DNA of 64,000 nt from Mobilitalea sibirica. Its GTDB lineage: Bacteria; Bacillota; Clostridia; Lachnospirales; Lachnospiraceae. Both the position numbers and the translations under genes were made by a program. A model generated the notes under the pieces. It did not search any database, was not told the DNA's origin, and was given only the letters and a program-made list of their open reading frames with translations. The stretch spans positions 78,145 through 142,144 of the forward strand of contig NZ_JAEAGR010000010.1 in NCBI RefSeq assembly GCF_015999265.1, in the 5' to 3' direction. This document shows, one piece after another, positions 37,243-46,157 of the stretch; within the stretch, counting starts at the first letter, position 1; every line of letters starts with the position of its first letter.

Positions 37243-38523
37243 ATGTCGAGTATCAAGGTTATCGGCGGGGAGCAATTAAAGGGTGAGTTAAGAATACAAG
37301 GTTCAAAGAATGCAGCATTACCGGTTATTGCTGCAACAATTTTGAATAAAGGTATCACAAAACTTAATCATTGCCCCAAAATACTTGATGTTTTTCATAT
37401 GATAAAAATATTGGAGGAACTTGGATGTAAAGCCGCATGGGAGGGTAACACCTTGTATGTGGACTCGACTACAATACTGAACACCTCCGTTTCGGAGATG
37501 TCAGTAAGTAAGATGAGAAGCTCCATATTATTCTTAGGAGCATTACTGGGACGGTGCCATGAGGTAACAATTGCTTATCCCGGAGGCTGTTCCATAGGGA
37601 AACGGCCGATTGATTATCACTTGTCAGCCATCAAAAAAATGAATGTTTGTCAGGAGTTTATGGGTGAAGAGGATAATATAATCCATTGTTACACGAATGA
37701 GATTATCGGAAATGATATTTTTCTTGAATTTCCAAGCGTTGGTGCGACACAAAATGTGGTATTATCTGCAGTGCTATCTGAAGGAGTTACCAGGATTTTC
37801 AATGCTGCTAGAGAACCTGAGGTTACTGAACTATGTAATTACCTTGTGGAAGCAGGTGCAAGGATTTGCGGAAAAGGTACAGCCTTTCTTGAAGTGGAAG
37901 GAGTGAAGAAGTTACATGATGTGGAATTCACTCTTTCGCCGGACCGAATCGTTGCAGGAACATATATGACAGCGGTTGCTGCTATTTGTGGAGACGCATA
38001 TTTACTTAATACACCGACGAGACAACTTGATACGGTAATCAGAATGCTTAGAAAGGTTGGTTGCAACCTTGAATGTATGGATGATCAAGTGCATGTCTTT
38101 TGCAGACAAAGGCCATTACCAATCGATACACTCATCACAAAACCGTATCCCGGATTTCCTACTGATATGCAATCGCAGATGCTGACAGTATTAAGCATGG
38201 CGAATGGAAAAAGTACTATAATAGAAGAAATTTTTGAATCAAGGTTTCAGAATGTAAAAGAACTAAAGAAGATGGGTGCAATCATACACCTCGAGGATAA
38301 AGGGAAAAAAGCTGTAATATCCGGTGTAGAAAAACTGCACGGAGCAGTGGTAGATGCCCATGATTTACGTGGAGGCGCAGCCCTGGTATTAGCCGGTCTG
38401 GCTGCAGAAGGAACAACAATTGTAAGAGAAGCAACAAGTATTGAGCGAGGTTATGAAGATATCTGCAGAGACTTATCTATCTTAGGTGCAAATATCAAGT
38501 TTTGCAGCGAGAATGCTTCATAG
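37243..38523 (+). CDS. murA: UDP-GlcNAc 1-carboxyvinyltransferase
   Basis: First committed enzyme of peptidoglycan synthesis, adding enolpyruvate from PEP to UDP-GlcNAc. 426 residues. GSKNAALPVIAA near the N-terminus and the active-site loop YPGGCSIGKRPIDYHL are present, with the PEP- and fosfomycin-reactive cysteine in PGGC. PGFPTDMQSQM and the DLRGGAALVLAGLAA end are also typical. The start ATG 37243 lies 12 nt after a GAGGTG; the frame opening at 37030 runs inside ftsW and is rejected. In many Firmicutes murG or murB occupies this slot. Confidence 0.94.
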   Translation: MSSIKVIGGEQLKGELRIQGSKNAALPVIAATILNKGITKLNHCPKILDVFHMIKILEELGCKAAWEGNTLYVDSTTILNTSVSEMSVSKMRSSILFLGALLGRCHEVTIAYPGGCSIGKRPIDYHLSAIKKMNVCQEFMGEEDNIIHCYTNEIIGNDIFLEFPSVGATQNVVLSAVLSEGVTRIFNAAREPEVTELCNYLVEAGARICGKGTAFLEVEGVKKLHDVEFTLSPDRIVAGTYMTAVAAICGDAYLLNTPTRQLDTVIRMLRKVGCNLECMDDQVHVFCRQRPLPIDTLITKPYPGFPTDMQSQMLTVLSMANGKSTIIEEIFESRFQNVKELKKMGAIIHLEDKGKKAVISGVEKLHGAVVDAHDLRGGAALVLAGLAAEGTTIVREATSIERGYEDICRDLSILGANIKFCSENAS

Positions 38524-38539
38524 GAGGCACGGGAATAAT

Positions 38540-39298
38540 ATGAACAGGAAGATGCAAAGGAATTCTAATAGTGTACGAAAGAGGCTTTTGTTAAAAAGCA
38601 TCAAAGCTTTTATTTTTATCGGACTTCCCATTATATTATTTGGTTTTACCTTTCAATTAAAGAATCTTACAATACAGGGGTCGTCCCGTAATACTCCCGA
38701 ACAGGTAAAAGAACAGATCATTAAGACAAAACTGGATTCCAATGCATTGCTTTTATATCTGAAATATACGTTTTTTACGGATGTACAAATTCCTTTCGTT
38801 GAAAAGGTTGATATGGAACTTTTGAGTAATAATACAATTAAGGTCCGTGTATATGAGAAGATGGTAACCGGCTGTGTGGAGTTTATGGGTGAGTATCTGT
38901 ACTTTGACAAGGATGGTTATGTTGTGGAAAGTTCTTCGAAACGGTTAGAGGACATCCCACAGATAATAGGACTAAAGTTTAATAAAATCATATTACATGA
39001 GAAGCTTGAGGTACAAAAGGAGGATTTATTTGATGTCATCCTGAATCTAACCCAATTAATTGAAAAATATCAGTTGGAGGTAGATACGATCAGTTTTAAC
39101 AACAGATACGAGATTACATTACAATGCGGTGACATCAAAGCCCTAATTGGGAAAAGAAGTACCTATGATGAAATTATTGCAGAACTTAGTGGGATTTTAA
39201 AAGAAGCGCAAGGAATGAAATTGGACAAGCTGGACTTAAGAAATTTTAAGGATGGTAAGGGAACAATTATTGCGATACCAGAAAATCCGACAGATTAG
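38540..39298 (+). CDS. ftsQ: Cell division protein FtsQ/DivIB
   Basis: Bitopic divisome protein, partner of FtsL and DivIC. About 252 residues: a basic N-terminus, a membrane helix (AFIFIGLPIILFGFTF, about 24-39), a POTRA domain (LKNLTIQGSSRNTPEQVKEQI...) and a beta domain with TGCVEFMGEYLYFDKDGYVVESS. Start ATG 38540 has TAGGAGG ahead. The slot between murA and ftsZ supports the call. FtsA is absent here, as in many clostridia. Confidence 0.88.
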   Translation: MNRKMQRNSNSVRKRLLLKSIKAFIFIGLPIILFGFTFQLKNLTIQGSSRNTPEQVKEQIIKTKLDSNALLLYLKYTFFTDVQIPFVEKVDMELLSNNTIKVRVYEKMVTGCVEFMGEYLYFDKDGYVVESSSKRLEDIPQIIGLKFNKIILHEKLEVQKEDLFDVILNLTQLIEKYQLEVDTISFNNRYEITLQCGDIKALIGKRSTYDEIIAELSGILKEAQGMKLDKLDLRNFKDGKGTIIAIPENPTD

Positions 39299-39340
39299 AT
39301 AAAAAATTCCGAAATAATTCATAAATTTTAAAAATTATGC

Positions 39341-39369
39341 TTGATTATTTGGGAATTTAAAGATATTAT
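39341..39369 (+). promoter_or_regulatory. Candidate sigma-A promoter of ftsZ
   Basis: TTGATT at 39341-39346 and TATTAT at 39364-39369 are spaced by 17 bases in the 220-base gap between ftsQ and ftsZ. Confidence 0.4.
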
Positions 39370-39520
39370 ATATATTAGGATTAGGAAAACACCATAAATT
39401 GTATGAGATAAGGAATTTGTCCCATGATAATGTGGTTTTTCGTTGGAAATGGAATAATATATCAAAGGGAAATTGAAGAGTAAAATAATAGAAAAGATCA
39501 CGATGAAGGAGGAATTGACC

Positions 39521-40756
39521 TTGCTTGAGATAAGAACAAATGAGGCGGATGCAACTGCAAAAATACTTGTAATTGGGGTAGGAGGAGCAGGTAATAATGC
39601 CGTTAATCGAATGATAGAGGAAAATATCGTAGGTGTTGAATTTGTTTGTGTAAATACGGACAAACAGCATCTTAAAAACTGCAAGGCTCCGCAATGCATT
39701 CAAATCGGTGAAAAGCTTACGAAAGGTCTCGGAGCGGGGGCGCAGCCGGAGATTGGACAAAAAGCTGCAGAGGAAAGCAGGGAACAATTAGCTGAACTTA
39801 TAAAGGGAGCCGATATGGTTTTTGTTACTTGCGGTATGGGTGGCGGAACCGGAACAGGTGCAGCTCCTATCGTAGCGCAGATAGCAAAAGAAATGGGAAT
39901 ATTAACTGTTGGTATCGTGACAAAGCCTTTTAAATTCGAAGCTAAGACCCGTATGACCAATGCAGTCAGTGGTATTGAAAGGTTAAAAGAGCAAGTAGAT
40001 ACCTTGATTGTGATTCCGAACGATAAATTATTAGAAATTGTTGATAGAAGAACTACGATGCCGGATGCTTTAAGAAAAGCAGATGAAGTATTGCAACAGG
40101 GCGTACAGGGTATTACAGATTTAATTAATGTTCCGGGACTTATTAACCTTGATTTCGCGGATGTGCAGACAGTTATGAAGGACAAAGGCGTGGCACATAT
40201 CGGAATCGGTCTTGGTACCGGTGATGATAAATGTGTTGATGCAGTAAAACAGGCAATCACCAGTCCCCTTCTTGAAACCACCATACAAGGTGCTTCTCAT
40301 GTGATCATTAATATATCCGGAGATATCAGTCTGGTAGAAGCCAATGAAGCGGCTACTTTGGTACAGGAACTTGCAGGGGATTCTGCTAATATCATCTTTG
40401 GTGCTATGTATGATGATACAGCGCCGGATACTGCGACTATTACGGTAATTGCAACTGGTTTAGATGGTAGATCAAAAGAAATGGTTAAGACTCCTGAATT
40501 TTTAAGACGCCAAACACCTAACTCTACGGTTAGACCATCATTAAATTCCGATCTCGGTTTAAACAGAAGCTTTACAGCAGGAAGTACATATAGCGGACAA
40601 GCTACTCAGACCGGTCAGACCAGTCAACCAAGCTATCATACAGATCCTTCCAGAAGGCCGGTAAGCCAGCCAGGTAAAGCACCGTTAAATACGAATACAG
40701 ATCCCGGCGGCATCAAAATTCCTGAGTTTTTACAGAAAAATCGACACAATAAATAA
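39521..40756 (+). CDS. ftsZ: Cell division GTPase FtsZ
   Basis: Tubulin homolog forming the Z ring. About 411 residues: [18 protein letters not shown], the GTP loop [25 protein letters not shown], and the T7-loop [13 protein letters not shown]. The tail after about residue 320 is a flexible Q/T/S-rich linker ending in the conserved KIPEFLQKN peptide that binds partner proteins. The start is most likely TTG 39521, with AAGGAGG at 39506-39512 at ideal spacing, giving [10 protein letters not shown]; the ATG at 39503 lies on the ribosome site itself. A strong terminator follows at 40797. Confidence 0.96.
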   Translation: MLEIRTNEADATAKILVIGVGGAGNNAVNRMIEENIVGVEFVCVNTDKQHLKNCKAPQCIQIGEKLTKGLGAGAQPEIGQKAAEESREQLAELIKGADMVFVTCGMGGGTGTGAAPIVAQIAKEMGILTVGIVTKPFKFEAKTRMTNAVSGIERLKEQVDTLIVIPNDKLLEIVDRRTTMPDALRKADEVLQQGVQGITDLINVPGLINLDFADVQTVMKDKGVAHIGIGLGTGDDKCVDAVKQAITSPLLETTIQGASHVIINISGDISLVEANEAATLVQELAGDSANIIFGAMYDDTAPDTATITVIATGLDGRSKEMVKTPEFLRRQTPNSTVRPSLNSDLGLNRSFTAGSTYSGQATQTGQTSQPSYHTDPSRRPVSQPGKAPLNTNTDPGGIKIPEFLQKNRHNK

Positions 40757-40796
40757 ATTCGTTTCAATAGAAAAATCATTTTACTTAAGAGATTTA

Positions 40797-40840
40797 GGCT
40801 GTCAGATTATTTGATAAAAAATAATCTGACAGCCTTTTTT
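40797..40840 (+). terminator. Strong rho-independent terminator after ftsZ
   Basis: GGCTGTCAGATTATTT pairs with AATAATCTGACAGCC over a short loop, then TTTTTT at 40835-40840. Confidence 0.9.
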
Positions 40841-41229
40841 GTTGTTATTACGTGGATATTCCAAAAAACTGTAAAAAAAAGTAAATGAAAACTAAAAATC
40901 CAATACCAGAAACTGACATATTTTGGATACGAAACAAGTTATAATCGATATGTACGTTGGACGTAAAAAATATAGAGCACCGGCACTCAGTAACTCCTTT
41001 ATTTTGTATCATTGCAGGGAGAGATTGTACATAAAAACGGAGAAAAGTATCTATATGGAGGTTGAACAGCGTTACTGTTTACTCTCACATAATAATTGGG
41101 CACAATGATTTCGATAAATGATTCCGAAAAGGAGTATTTGCATTCGTCAGTACTTTAGGTTCTGTATTTTAAAAACTTATGTACTGCTACGTAGTGCAAC
41201 TAAGAGACAACGGCTCCGCGTCGGAAGCC

Positions 41230-41238
41230 TTTGTCGAA
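41230..41238 (+). promoter_or_regulatory. Candidate Spo0A box
   Basis: TTTGTCGAA matches the consensus Spo0A site exactly. It lies about 90 bases upstream of the start expected from the promoter at 41286-41314. The spoIIG operon of Bacillus is activated by phosphorylated Spo0A from upstream sites. A near match in inverse orientation (TTCGATAAA) is at 41110-41118. Confidence 0.5.
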
Positions 41239-41285
41239 ATCATATCCTCTACTTTGACTGGGTAGTAACAGTAACTGAACAGATA

Positions 41286-41314
41286 TTGTATTAAATTTCT
41301 CGTGCAAGTATAAT
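41286..41314 (+). promoter_or_regulatory. Candidate promoter of spoIIGA-sigE
   Basis: TTGTAT at 41286-41291 and TATAAT at 41309-41314 are spaced by 17 bases. An alternative with the long 22-base spacing known for Bacillus spoIIG is TTGACT at 41254-41259 with GATATT at 41282-41287. I cannot choose between them from sequence alone. Confidence 0.45.
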
Positions 41315-41446
41315 ACGATATCTTGACAGCTAAAACGTCTGAGCACTAAGTTCTAGATAGAAATTGGTCACACAATATGACCTTTCCTTGCTAAACCAAA
41401 TTAATTTACACTAGGATGTTTGACCTGGATTGCATGGAGGTGAAAT

Positions 41447-42361
41447 TTGTATCTTGAGGTTTATCCGGATATCATATTTATCCTGAATTTTATCGTTGAT
41501 TTCATCTTGATTTTTACTTTAAAAAAGGTGAATCGCAAAAACAGCAGTTTATTTCGTATGGCTTTAGCAGCTGGATTAGGTGGTTTATCAGCTGTCATTG
41601 TAGGTGTTTTTTTATGGATGAATATGCTGCTTCGATTCTTATTGCTGTACATTATTACATCTATACTTATGATATTCATTGCCTTTGGCAGACTTAAGTT
41701 TATGGATTTGTTAAAGCAGGTAATTGTATTAAACCTAATTACATATTTTGTGGGTGGACTTATGAATTCTATCTATTATTACACTAATTTTCGATTATAT
41801 CTGATGAAATTGGGAGAAGGTATTAGCTTTAGCAACATATCATGGAAATTCGTAGGATGCGTATTCCTTATTCTAATTCCTGTTGCTGCCCTTATTATAT
41901 GGATGCTTCGTTGGTATAAAAATAATGTTCCCTTAACCTATGAGGTGGAACTGGTGTTGGATGGACGTAAGATTAACACCAGGGGACTTTTGGATACAGG
42001 GAATTGTCTTTATGATCCGATTTACAAAAGACCGGTCATGGTAATGGAAGATACACTGATGGAGGATTTATTATCATCTGAATTTCGTAAGGATATCGAA
42101 GATGCAAAACACTATTTGGAGGGAGATGATTACGAAACCAATCAGTGGAATATGAATGCGAAACATTTACTTCGTCTCAGATTTATCCCATATCAATCCG
42201 TTGGTAAATCAGGAATGATGCTGGGTATCAATCTGGATAAAGTTTTAATACATACAGGTAAGGAAACAATCTGTAACGAGAAGGTTATTGCAGCAATCTG
42301 TGACTGCCATCTCTCTACGAAGGATAACTATCATGTGATTTTACATAAGGAGCTTTTGTAA
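41447..42361 (+). CDS. spoIIGA: Sigma-E processing peptidase SpoIIGA
   Basis: Membrane-embedded aspartic protease that cuts pro-sigma-E in the mother cell after a forespore signal. 304 residues: about five membrane helices in the first 155 residues (FILNFIVDFILIFTLK...), then a cytosolic protease domain with the active-site motif RGLLDTGNCLYDP. The start is TTG 41447, served by GGAGGTG at 41437; MYLEVYPDIIFILNF is typical. The gene for its substrate, sigE, follows after 25 bases. Confidence 0.95.
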   Translation: MYLEVYPDIIFILNFIVDFILIFTLKKVNRKNSSLFRMALAAGLGGLSAVIVGVFLWMNMLLRFLLLYIITSILMIFIAFGRLKFMDLLKQVIVLNLITYFVGGLMNSIYYYTNFRLYLMKLGEGISFSNISWKFVGCVFLILIPVAALIIWMLRWYKNNVPLTYEVELVLDGRKINTRGLLDTGNCLYDPIYKRPVMVMEDTLMEDLLSSEFRKDIEDAKHYLEGDDYETNQWNMNAKHLLRLRFIPYQSVGKSGMMLGINLDKVLIHTGKETICNEKVIAAICDCHLSTKDNYHVILHKELL

Positions 42362-42386
42362 ATGATGAATAATTGGGAGGTAATTT

Positions 42387-43127
42387 ATGCTTTTAAAGTT
42401 ATCAATACAGAATAAATTTCAGTTTCGGATGATTCCCGATATTAGGACTATCTTATTCGGACAACGGGGAGAAATCCATTACATCGGTGGTGCAGAAGTG
42501 TTACCTCCGCCGCTGGATCCTGCCAGGGAAGCTGAAGTAATCAGTCAACTGGGAACGGAACGGGACACTGAGATGAAGGCAATCCTGGTGGAACACAATC
42601 TGAGACTCGTTGTTTACATAGCCAAAAAGTTCGATAATACAGGAGTTGGTGTTGAGGATCTAATATCCATTGGAACCATAGGTTTAATTAAAGCAATCAA
42701 TACCTTTAATCCGGATAAGAACATTAAGTTGGCAACCTATGCTTCCCGTTGTATTGAGAATGAGATACTGATGTATCTTAGGCGAAATAATAAAACTAAG
42801 CTGGAGGTCTCGATTGATGAGCCTTTGAATGTGGATTGGGACGGGAATGAGTTGTTATTATCGGATATCTTAGGCACTGAGGAGGACGTAATCTATCGTA
42901 ATATTGAAGAAGAGGTAGATCGTAAGTTACTACGAAAGGCGTTGTCAAAGCTTTCGGAGCGGGAGCGTATTATCGTAGATTTAAGATTTGGCCTTAATAC
43001 AGAAGACGGAAGTGAGAGGACGCAAAAGGAAGTGGCAGACTTACTTGGTATTTCACAGTCGTACATATCCAGATTAGAAAAAAAGATTATTAAGAGATTA
43101 AAAAAAGAAATGGTGCGATTCGAATAA
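42387..43127 (+). CDS. sigE: Sporulation sigma factor SigE (pro-sigma-E)
   Basis: Early mother-cell sigma factor. 246 residues including a pro-sequence of about 30 residues; the segment [12 protein letters not shown] matches the region cut by SpoIIGA. Region 2 ([38 protein letters not shown]), region 3 and region 4 ([22 protein letters not shown]) are intact. Start ATG 42387 follows GGGAGGT. It is cotranscribed with spoIIGA. Confidence 0.97.
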   Translation: MLLKLSIQNKFQFRMIPDIRTILFGQRGEIHYIGGAEVLPPPLDPAREAEVISQLGTERDTEMKAILVEHNLRLVVYIAKKFDNTGVGVEDLISIGTIGLIKAINTFNPDKNIKLATYASRCIENEILMYLRRNNKTKLEVSIDEPLNVDWDGNELLLSDILGTEEDVIYRNIEEEVDRKLLRKALSKLSERERIIVDLRFGLNTEDGSERTQKEVADLLGISQSYISRLEKKIIKRLKKEMVRFE

Positions 43128-43328
43128 TAGCATTCGGGAAAGAATTAGTTTAAGAGAATGAATAAATCATGAATTAATCAATCTTAAAAAGTGAAATAAA
43201 TTTATTTCATATATCTTAAACTGATTCTGATGAAGTTGGTAATTATTTCTTAAGTCTTAATCGTATAAACCTGAGCCAAAAAGTGAATCATTATTAAATG
43301 AAAAATGATATGATTCGGAGGTTTCGTT

Positions 43329-44105
43329 ATGGCTCTTTATAAGGTTGAGATTTGCGGTGTAAATACATCTAAACTGCCATTGTTGAAAAACAGTGAAAAG
43401 GAAGAATTGTTTCAAAGAATATTAAGTGGGGATAAGGAAGCCCGTGAGTTATACATTAAGGGAAATTTAAGATTGGTATTATCCATTATCCAACGATTTT
43501 CCAACAGCAATGAAAATGTTGATGACTTATTCCAGATTGGCTGCATCGGTCTGATGAAGGCAATAGATAATTTTGATATAACCCAGAATGTGAAATTTTC
43601 TACCTATGCGGTACCTATGATTATCGGTGAAATCAGAAGGTATCTGCGGGATAATAATTCAATTCGTGTCAGCCGTTCCCTTCGGGATACTGCTTATAAG
43701 GCTATTTATGCGAAGGAGGCTCTGGTTAAGAAGAATGAAAAAGAGCCAACCATCAGTGAGATATCCGAAGAAATCGGTATCAGTAAGGAGGATATTGTAT
43801 ATGCTCTGGATGCCATCCAAAGCCCGGTGTCCCTTTATGACCCGGTGTACGTGGAAGGTGGCGATGCCCTGTATATTATGGATCAGGTCAGTGATAAGAA
43901 AAACAGGGAAGAGAACTGGATTGAGGAAATCTCCTTAAAGGAGGCTATGGAGAAATTATCCCCGAGGGAGCACAATATAATTAAGCTTCGATTCTTTGAA
44001 GGTAAGACGCAGATGGAAGTTGCCAAGGAAATCAACATTTCACAGGCACAGGTAAGCCGTCTGGAGAAGTCTGCTCTGAAAAATATGCGTAATTATCTGG
44101 TGTAG
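43329..44105 (+). CDS. sigG: Sporulation sigma factor SigG
   Basis: Late forespore sigma factor. 258 residues. The N-terminus KVEICGVNTSKLPLLKNSEK is diagnostic of sigma-G; sigma-70 regions 2 (VDDLFQIGCIGLMKAIDNF), 3 and 4 (QMEVAKEINISQAQVSRLEK) are intact. Start ATG 43329 follows CGGAGG. The 200-base gap after sigE suggests its own promoter: a GTATA, as in forespore -35 elements, is at 43263-43267, but no convincing -10 partner was found. Confidence 0.97.
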   Translation: MALYKVEICGVNTSKLPLLKNSEKEELFQRILSGDKEARELYIKGNLRLVLSIIQRFSNSNENVDDLFQIGCIGLMKAIDNFDITQNVKFSTYAVPMIIGEIRRYLRDNNSIRVSRSLRDTAYKAIYAKEALVKKNEKEPTISEISEEIGISKEDIVYALDAIQSPVSLYDPVYVEGGDALYIMDQVSDKKNREENWIEEISLKEAMEKLSPREHNIIKLRFFEGKTQMEVAKEINISQAQVSRLEKSALKNMRNYLV

Positions 44106-44332
44106 AAAGGTGATTTTAATGTAGGAAGCATATGATAAAATCAGCGTAAAGTTATACATCTGGTATAATATTAACCTTGATTTCCTGATAGAAGGTTTCT
44201 TATTTATAATTCTCTTGTTCTATGTTAAGATATATTCATAAGTCGAATGCATTCTATGTATACTGTAATGGACGATTTCTGATTATTACAATAATGCATC
44301 TAACTACGTATATATAATGAGCGAGGGATAAA

Positions 44333-45877
44333 ATGATGAAAGATACCATGCTGAAATACTTCAAAGAAGTTTATGGAGATTGCGAAGGTGTAAAGGTTTA
44401 TTTTGCTCCGGGAAGAGTGAATCTAATCGGAGAACATACGGATTATAACGGTGGGCATGTCTTTCCCTGTGCGTTAACCATTGGAACCTATGCTGCTATA
44501 CGTTTACGTAAGGATCGAAACTTACGTTTCTTTTCCATGAATTTTAAGGAAAAAGGAGTAATCACTTCATCCTTGGATGAATTGATTTATCATAGAAAGG
44601 ATGATTGGGCAAATTACCCCAAGAGTGTACTTTGGGCATTTGCCCATCATTCTGCTTTGGAGAACCCTACGGATTTGCCCTATCAGGTTCATTACCGTAG
44701 TACATATGATAAAACGAAGGAAAATCTTAAGAGTAATTCAAATGATAATATTAATCGTAATTTAGATGTGAATTTACATTATTATAATAATGATAATCCT
44801 ATTGATAATATGAATGATAAATCAAATGACAAGATAAAAGAAGAGGAACAGGTAGATTTTTTAGAATATGGAATGGATGTTGTGTACTTTGGGAACATAC
44901 CGAATAGCTCGGGACTTTCTTCCTCTGCCAGTATCGAAGTATTAACAGCATATATGATTAAGGATTTATATCAGATCGATATCGATTTAACGAATATAGC
45001 ATTACTATGCCAATACGCCGAGAATAAATTCATTGGAGTCAACTGTGGAATTATGGATCAGTTTGCCATCGCCATGGGCAAAAAGGATCATGCAATCTTT
45101 CTTGATACCGCTGATTTAACGTATGCGTATGCACCGATTGATTTAGGAGATGCGAAGCTTGTCATTGCCTGCAGCAATAAGAAGAGAGGTTTAGGTGAGT
45201 CAAAGTATAACGAACGAAGAAGTGAATGCGAGGAGGCTCTGGCAAGACTACAGATGGTGTTAGATATACAATCCTTAGGTGAATTAACGGAGAAAGAGTT
45301 TGAGACGTATACAGATGTGATAAAAATATCTCATGGTGGTACGCAACAATTATCTCAGGGCGGTACGCAACAATCGAATGATATAGATAAAAAACAACAG
45401 GTTGTGACTCCTTCTCAGAAAATTGCCATAGACATACATGATAAGGAAATGAAATCAAAATCAAATCAAGATTTATTAAGTACTGGTCAAGATGCGTTTT
45501 TAGATGAAACCTTAATTAGGCGGGCAAGGCATGCGGTATATGAAAATCAAAGGGCGATTCAGGCAGTAAAAGCCTTGAATGACAAAGATTTAGCTACCTT
45601 TGGAACACTGATGAATGCTTCCCATGTATCACTTCGGGATGATTATGAAGTGACTGGCATAGAGTTGGATACCTTAGTTGAAACCGCATGGAAACAAGAG
45701 GGTGTTATCGGTGCCAGAATGACCGGTGCCGGTTTTGGGGGCTGTACGGTGAACATCGTAAAGGATGCTTATATTGATAGATTTATCGAAGAAGTAGGAA
45801 AGGTTTATGAGGAAAGGATCGGTTATAAGGCAGACTTTTATGTGGTTGAGATAGGGGACGGACCAAGGGAATTATAA
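44333..45877 (+). CDS. galK: Galactokinase with two low-complexity insertions
   Basis: GHMP-family kinase making galactose-1-phosphate in the Leloir pathway. 514 residues, against about 390 for the family. Motifs are intact: PGRVNLIGEHTDYNGGHVFP, PNSSGLSSSASIE (ATP loop), the catalytic-Asp segment NCGIMDQFAIAMGK, and GARMTGAGFGGC. The surplus is two hydrophilic insertions: about residues 111-176, rich in N and D (44663-44860), and about 333-388, with a repeated GGTQQ (45329-45496). Both fall between conserved blocks, so the enzyme may still work. No galT or galE is nearby. A terminator follows at 45916-45955. Confidence 0.93.
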   Translation: MMKDTMLKYFKEVYGDCEGVKVYFAPGRVNLIGEHTDYNGGHVFPCALTIGTYAAIRLRKDRNLRFFSMNFKEKGVITSSLDELIYHRKDDWANYPKSVLWAFAHHSALENPTDLPYQVHYRSTYDKTKENLKSNSNDNINRNLDVNLHYYNNDNPIDNMNDKSNDKIKEEEQVDFLEYGMDVVYFGNIPNSSGLSSSASIEVLTAYMIKDLYQIDIDLTNIALLCQYAENKFIGVNCGIMDQFAIAMGKKDHAIFLDTADLTYAYAPIDLGDAKLVIACSNKKRGLGESKYNERRSECEEALARLQMVLDIQSLGELTEKEFETYTDVIKISHGGTQQLSQGGTQQSNDIDKKQQVVTPSQKIAIDIHDKEMKSKSNQDLLSTGQDAFLDETLIRRARHAVYENQRAIQAVKALNDKDLATFGTLMNASHVSLRDDYEVTGIELDTLVETAWKQEGVIGARMTGAGFGGCTVNIVKDAYIDRFIEEVGKVYEERIGYKADFYVVEIGDGPREL

Positions 45878-45915
45878 AGTAGTGAAATTCAATTATGAAC
45901 ATATAATATGGAATT

Positions 45916-45955
45916 AAAAAACGTAGAATAATTATATTTTATTCTACGTTTTTTA
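45916..45955 (+). terminator. Rho-independent terminator after galK
   Basis: AACGTAGAATA pairs with TATTCTACGTT over a short AT loop, followed by TTTTTT. Confidence 0.85.
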
Positions 45956-46157
45956 TGTTGATAAAAGTAGTAATAAAGATAATTAAGGAAAATTCTCCAC
46001 GATATATAAAATTAGTAAAAGTTTTTATATTTATATGGATGAGACATTATATTTCGTATAAATATATGGAATAAATTAGAATAATATGGTAAAATATCTG
46101 TGATAAATATCGTGAGGTATCAATTAAACATAAATTCTATTATAAGGGGGTAGTATT

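Larger units (their letters stand above)
40841..41446. other. Structured intergenic region upstream of spoIIGA
   Basis: About 600 bases between the ftsZ terminator and spoIIGA. It holds a degenerate inverted repeat: a TTACTGTTTACT/AGTAACAGTAA pair (41071-41082 and 41263-41273) nested outside an ATGATTTCGA/TCGAAATCAT pair (41106-41115 and 41234-41243). A hairpin GACAAcGGCTccg...cggaAGCCtTTGTC spans about 41207-41235. It also holds a candidate Spo0A box and a promoter, listed separately. A 61-codon frame at 40923-41108 has no family or ribosome-site support. Confidence 0.5.

Noticed and set aside
39335..40284. Long minus-strand frames opposite ftsZ (150, 123 and 194 codons)
   Set aside because: They are antisense to ftsZ and its leader, with codon content explained by the ftsZ sequence.
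40923..41108. 61-codon frame between ftsZ and spoIIGA
   Set aside because: No ribosome site, no family resemblance, and it overlaps the inverted repeat.
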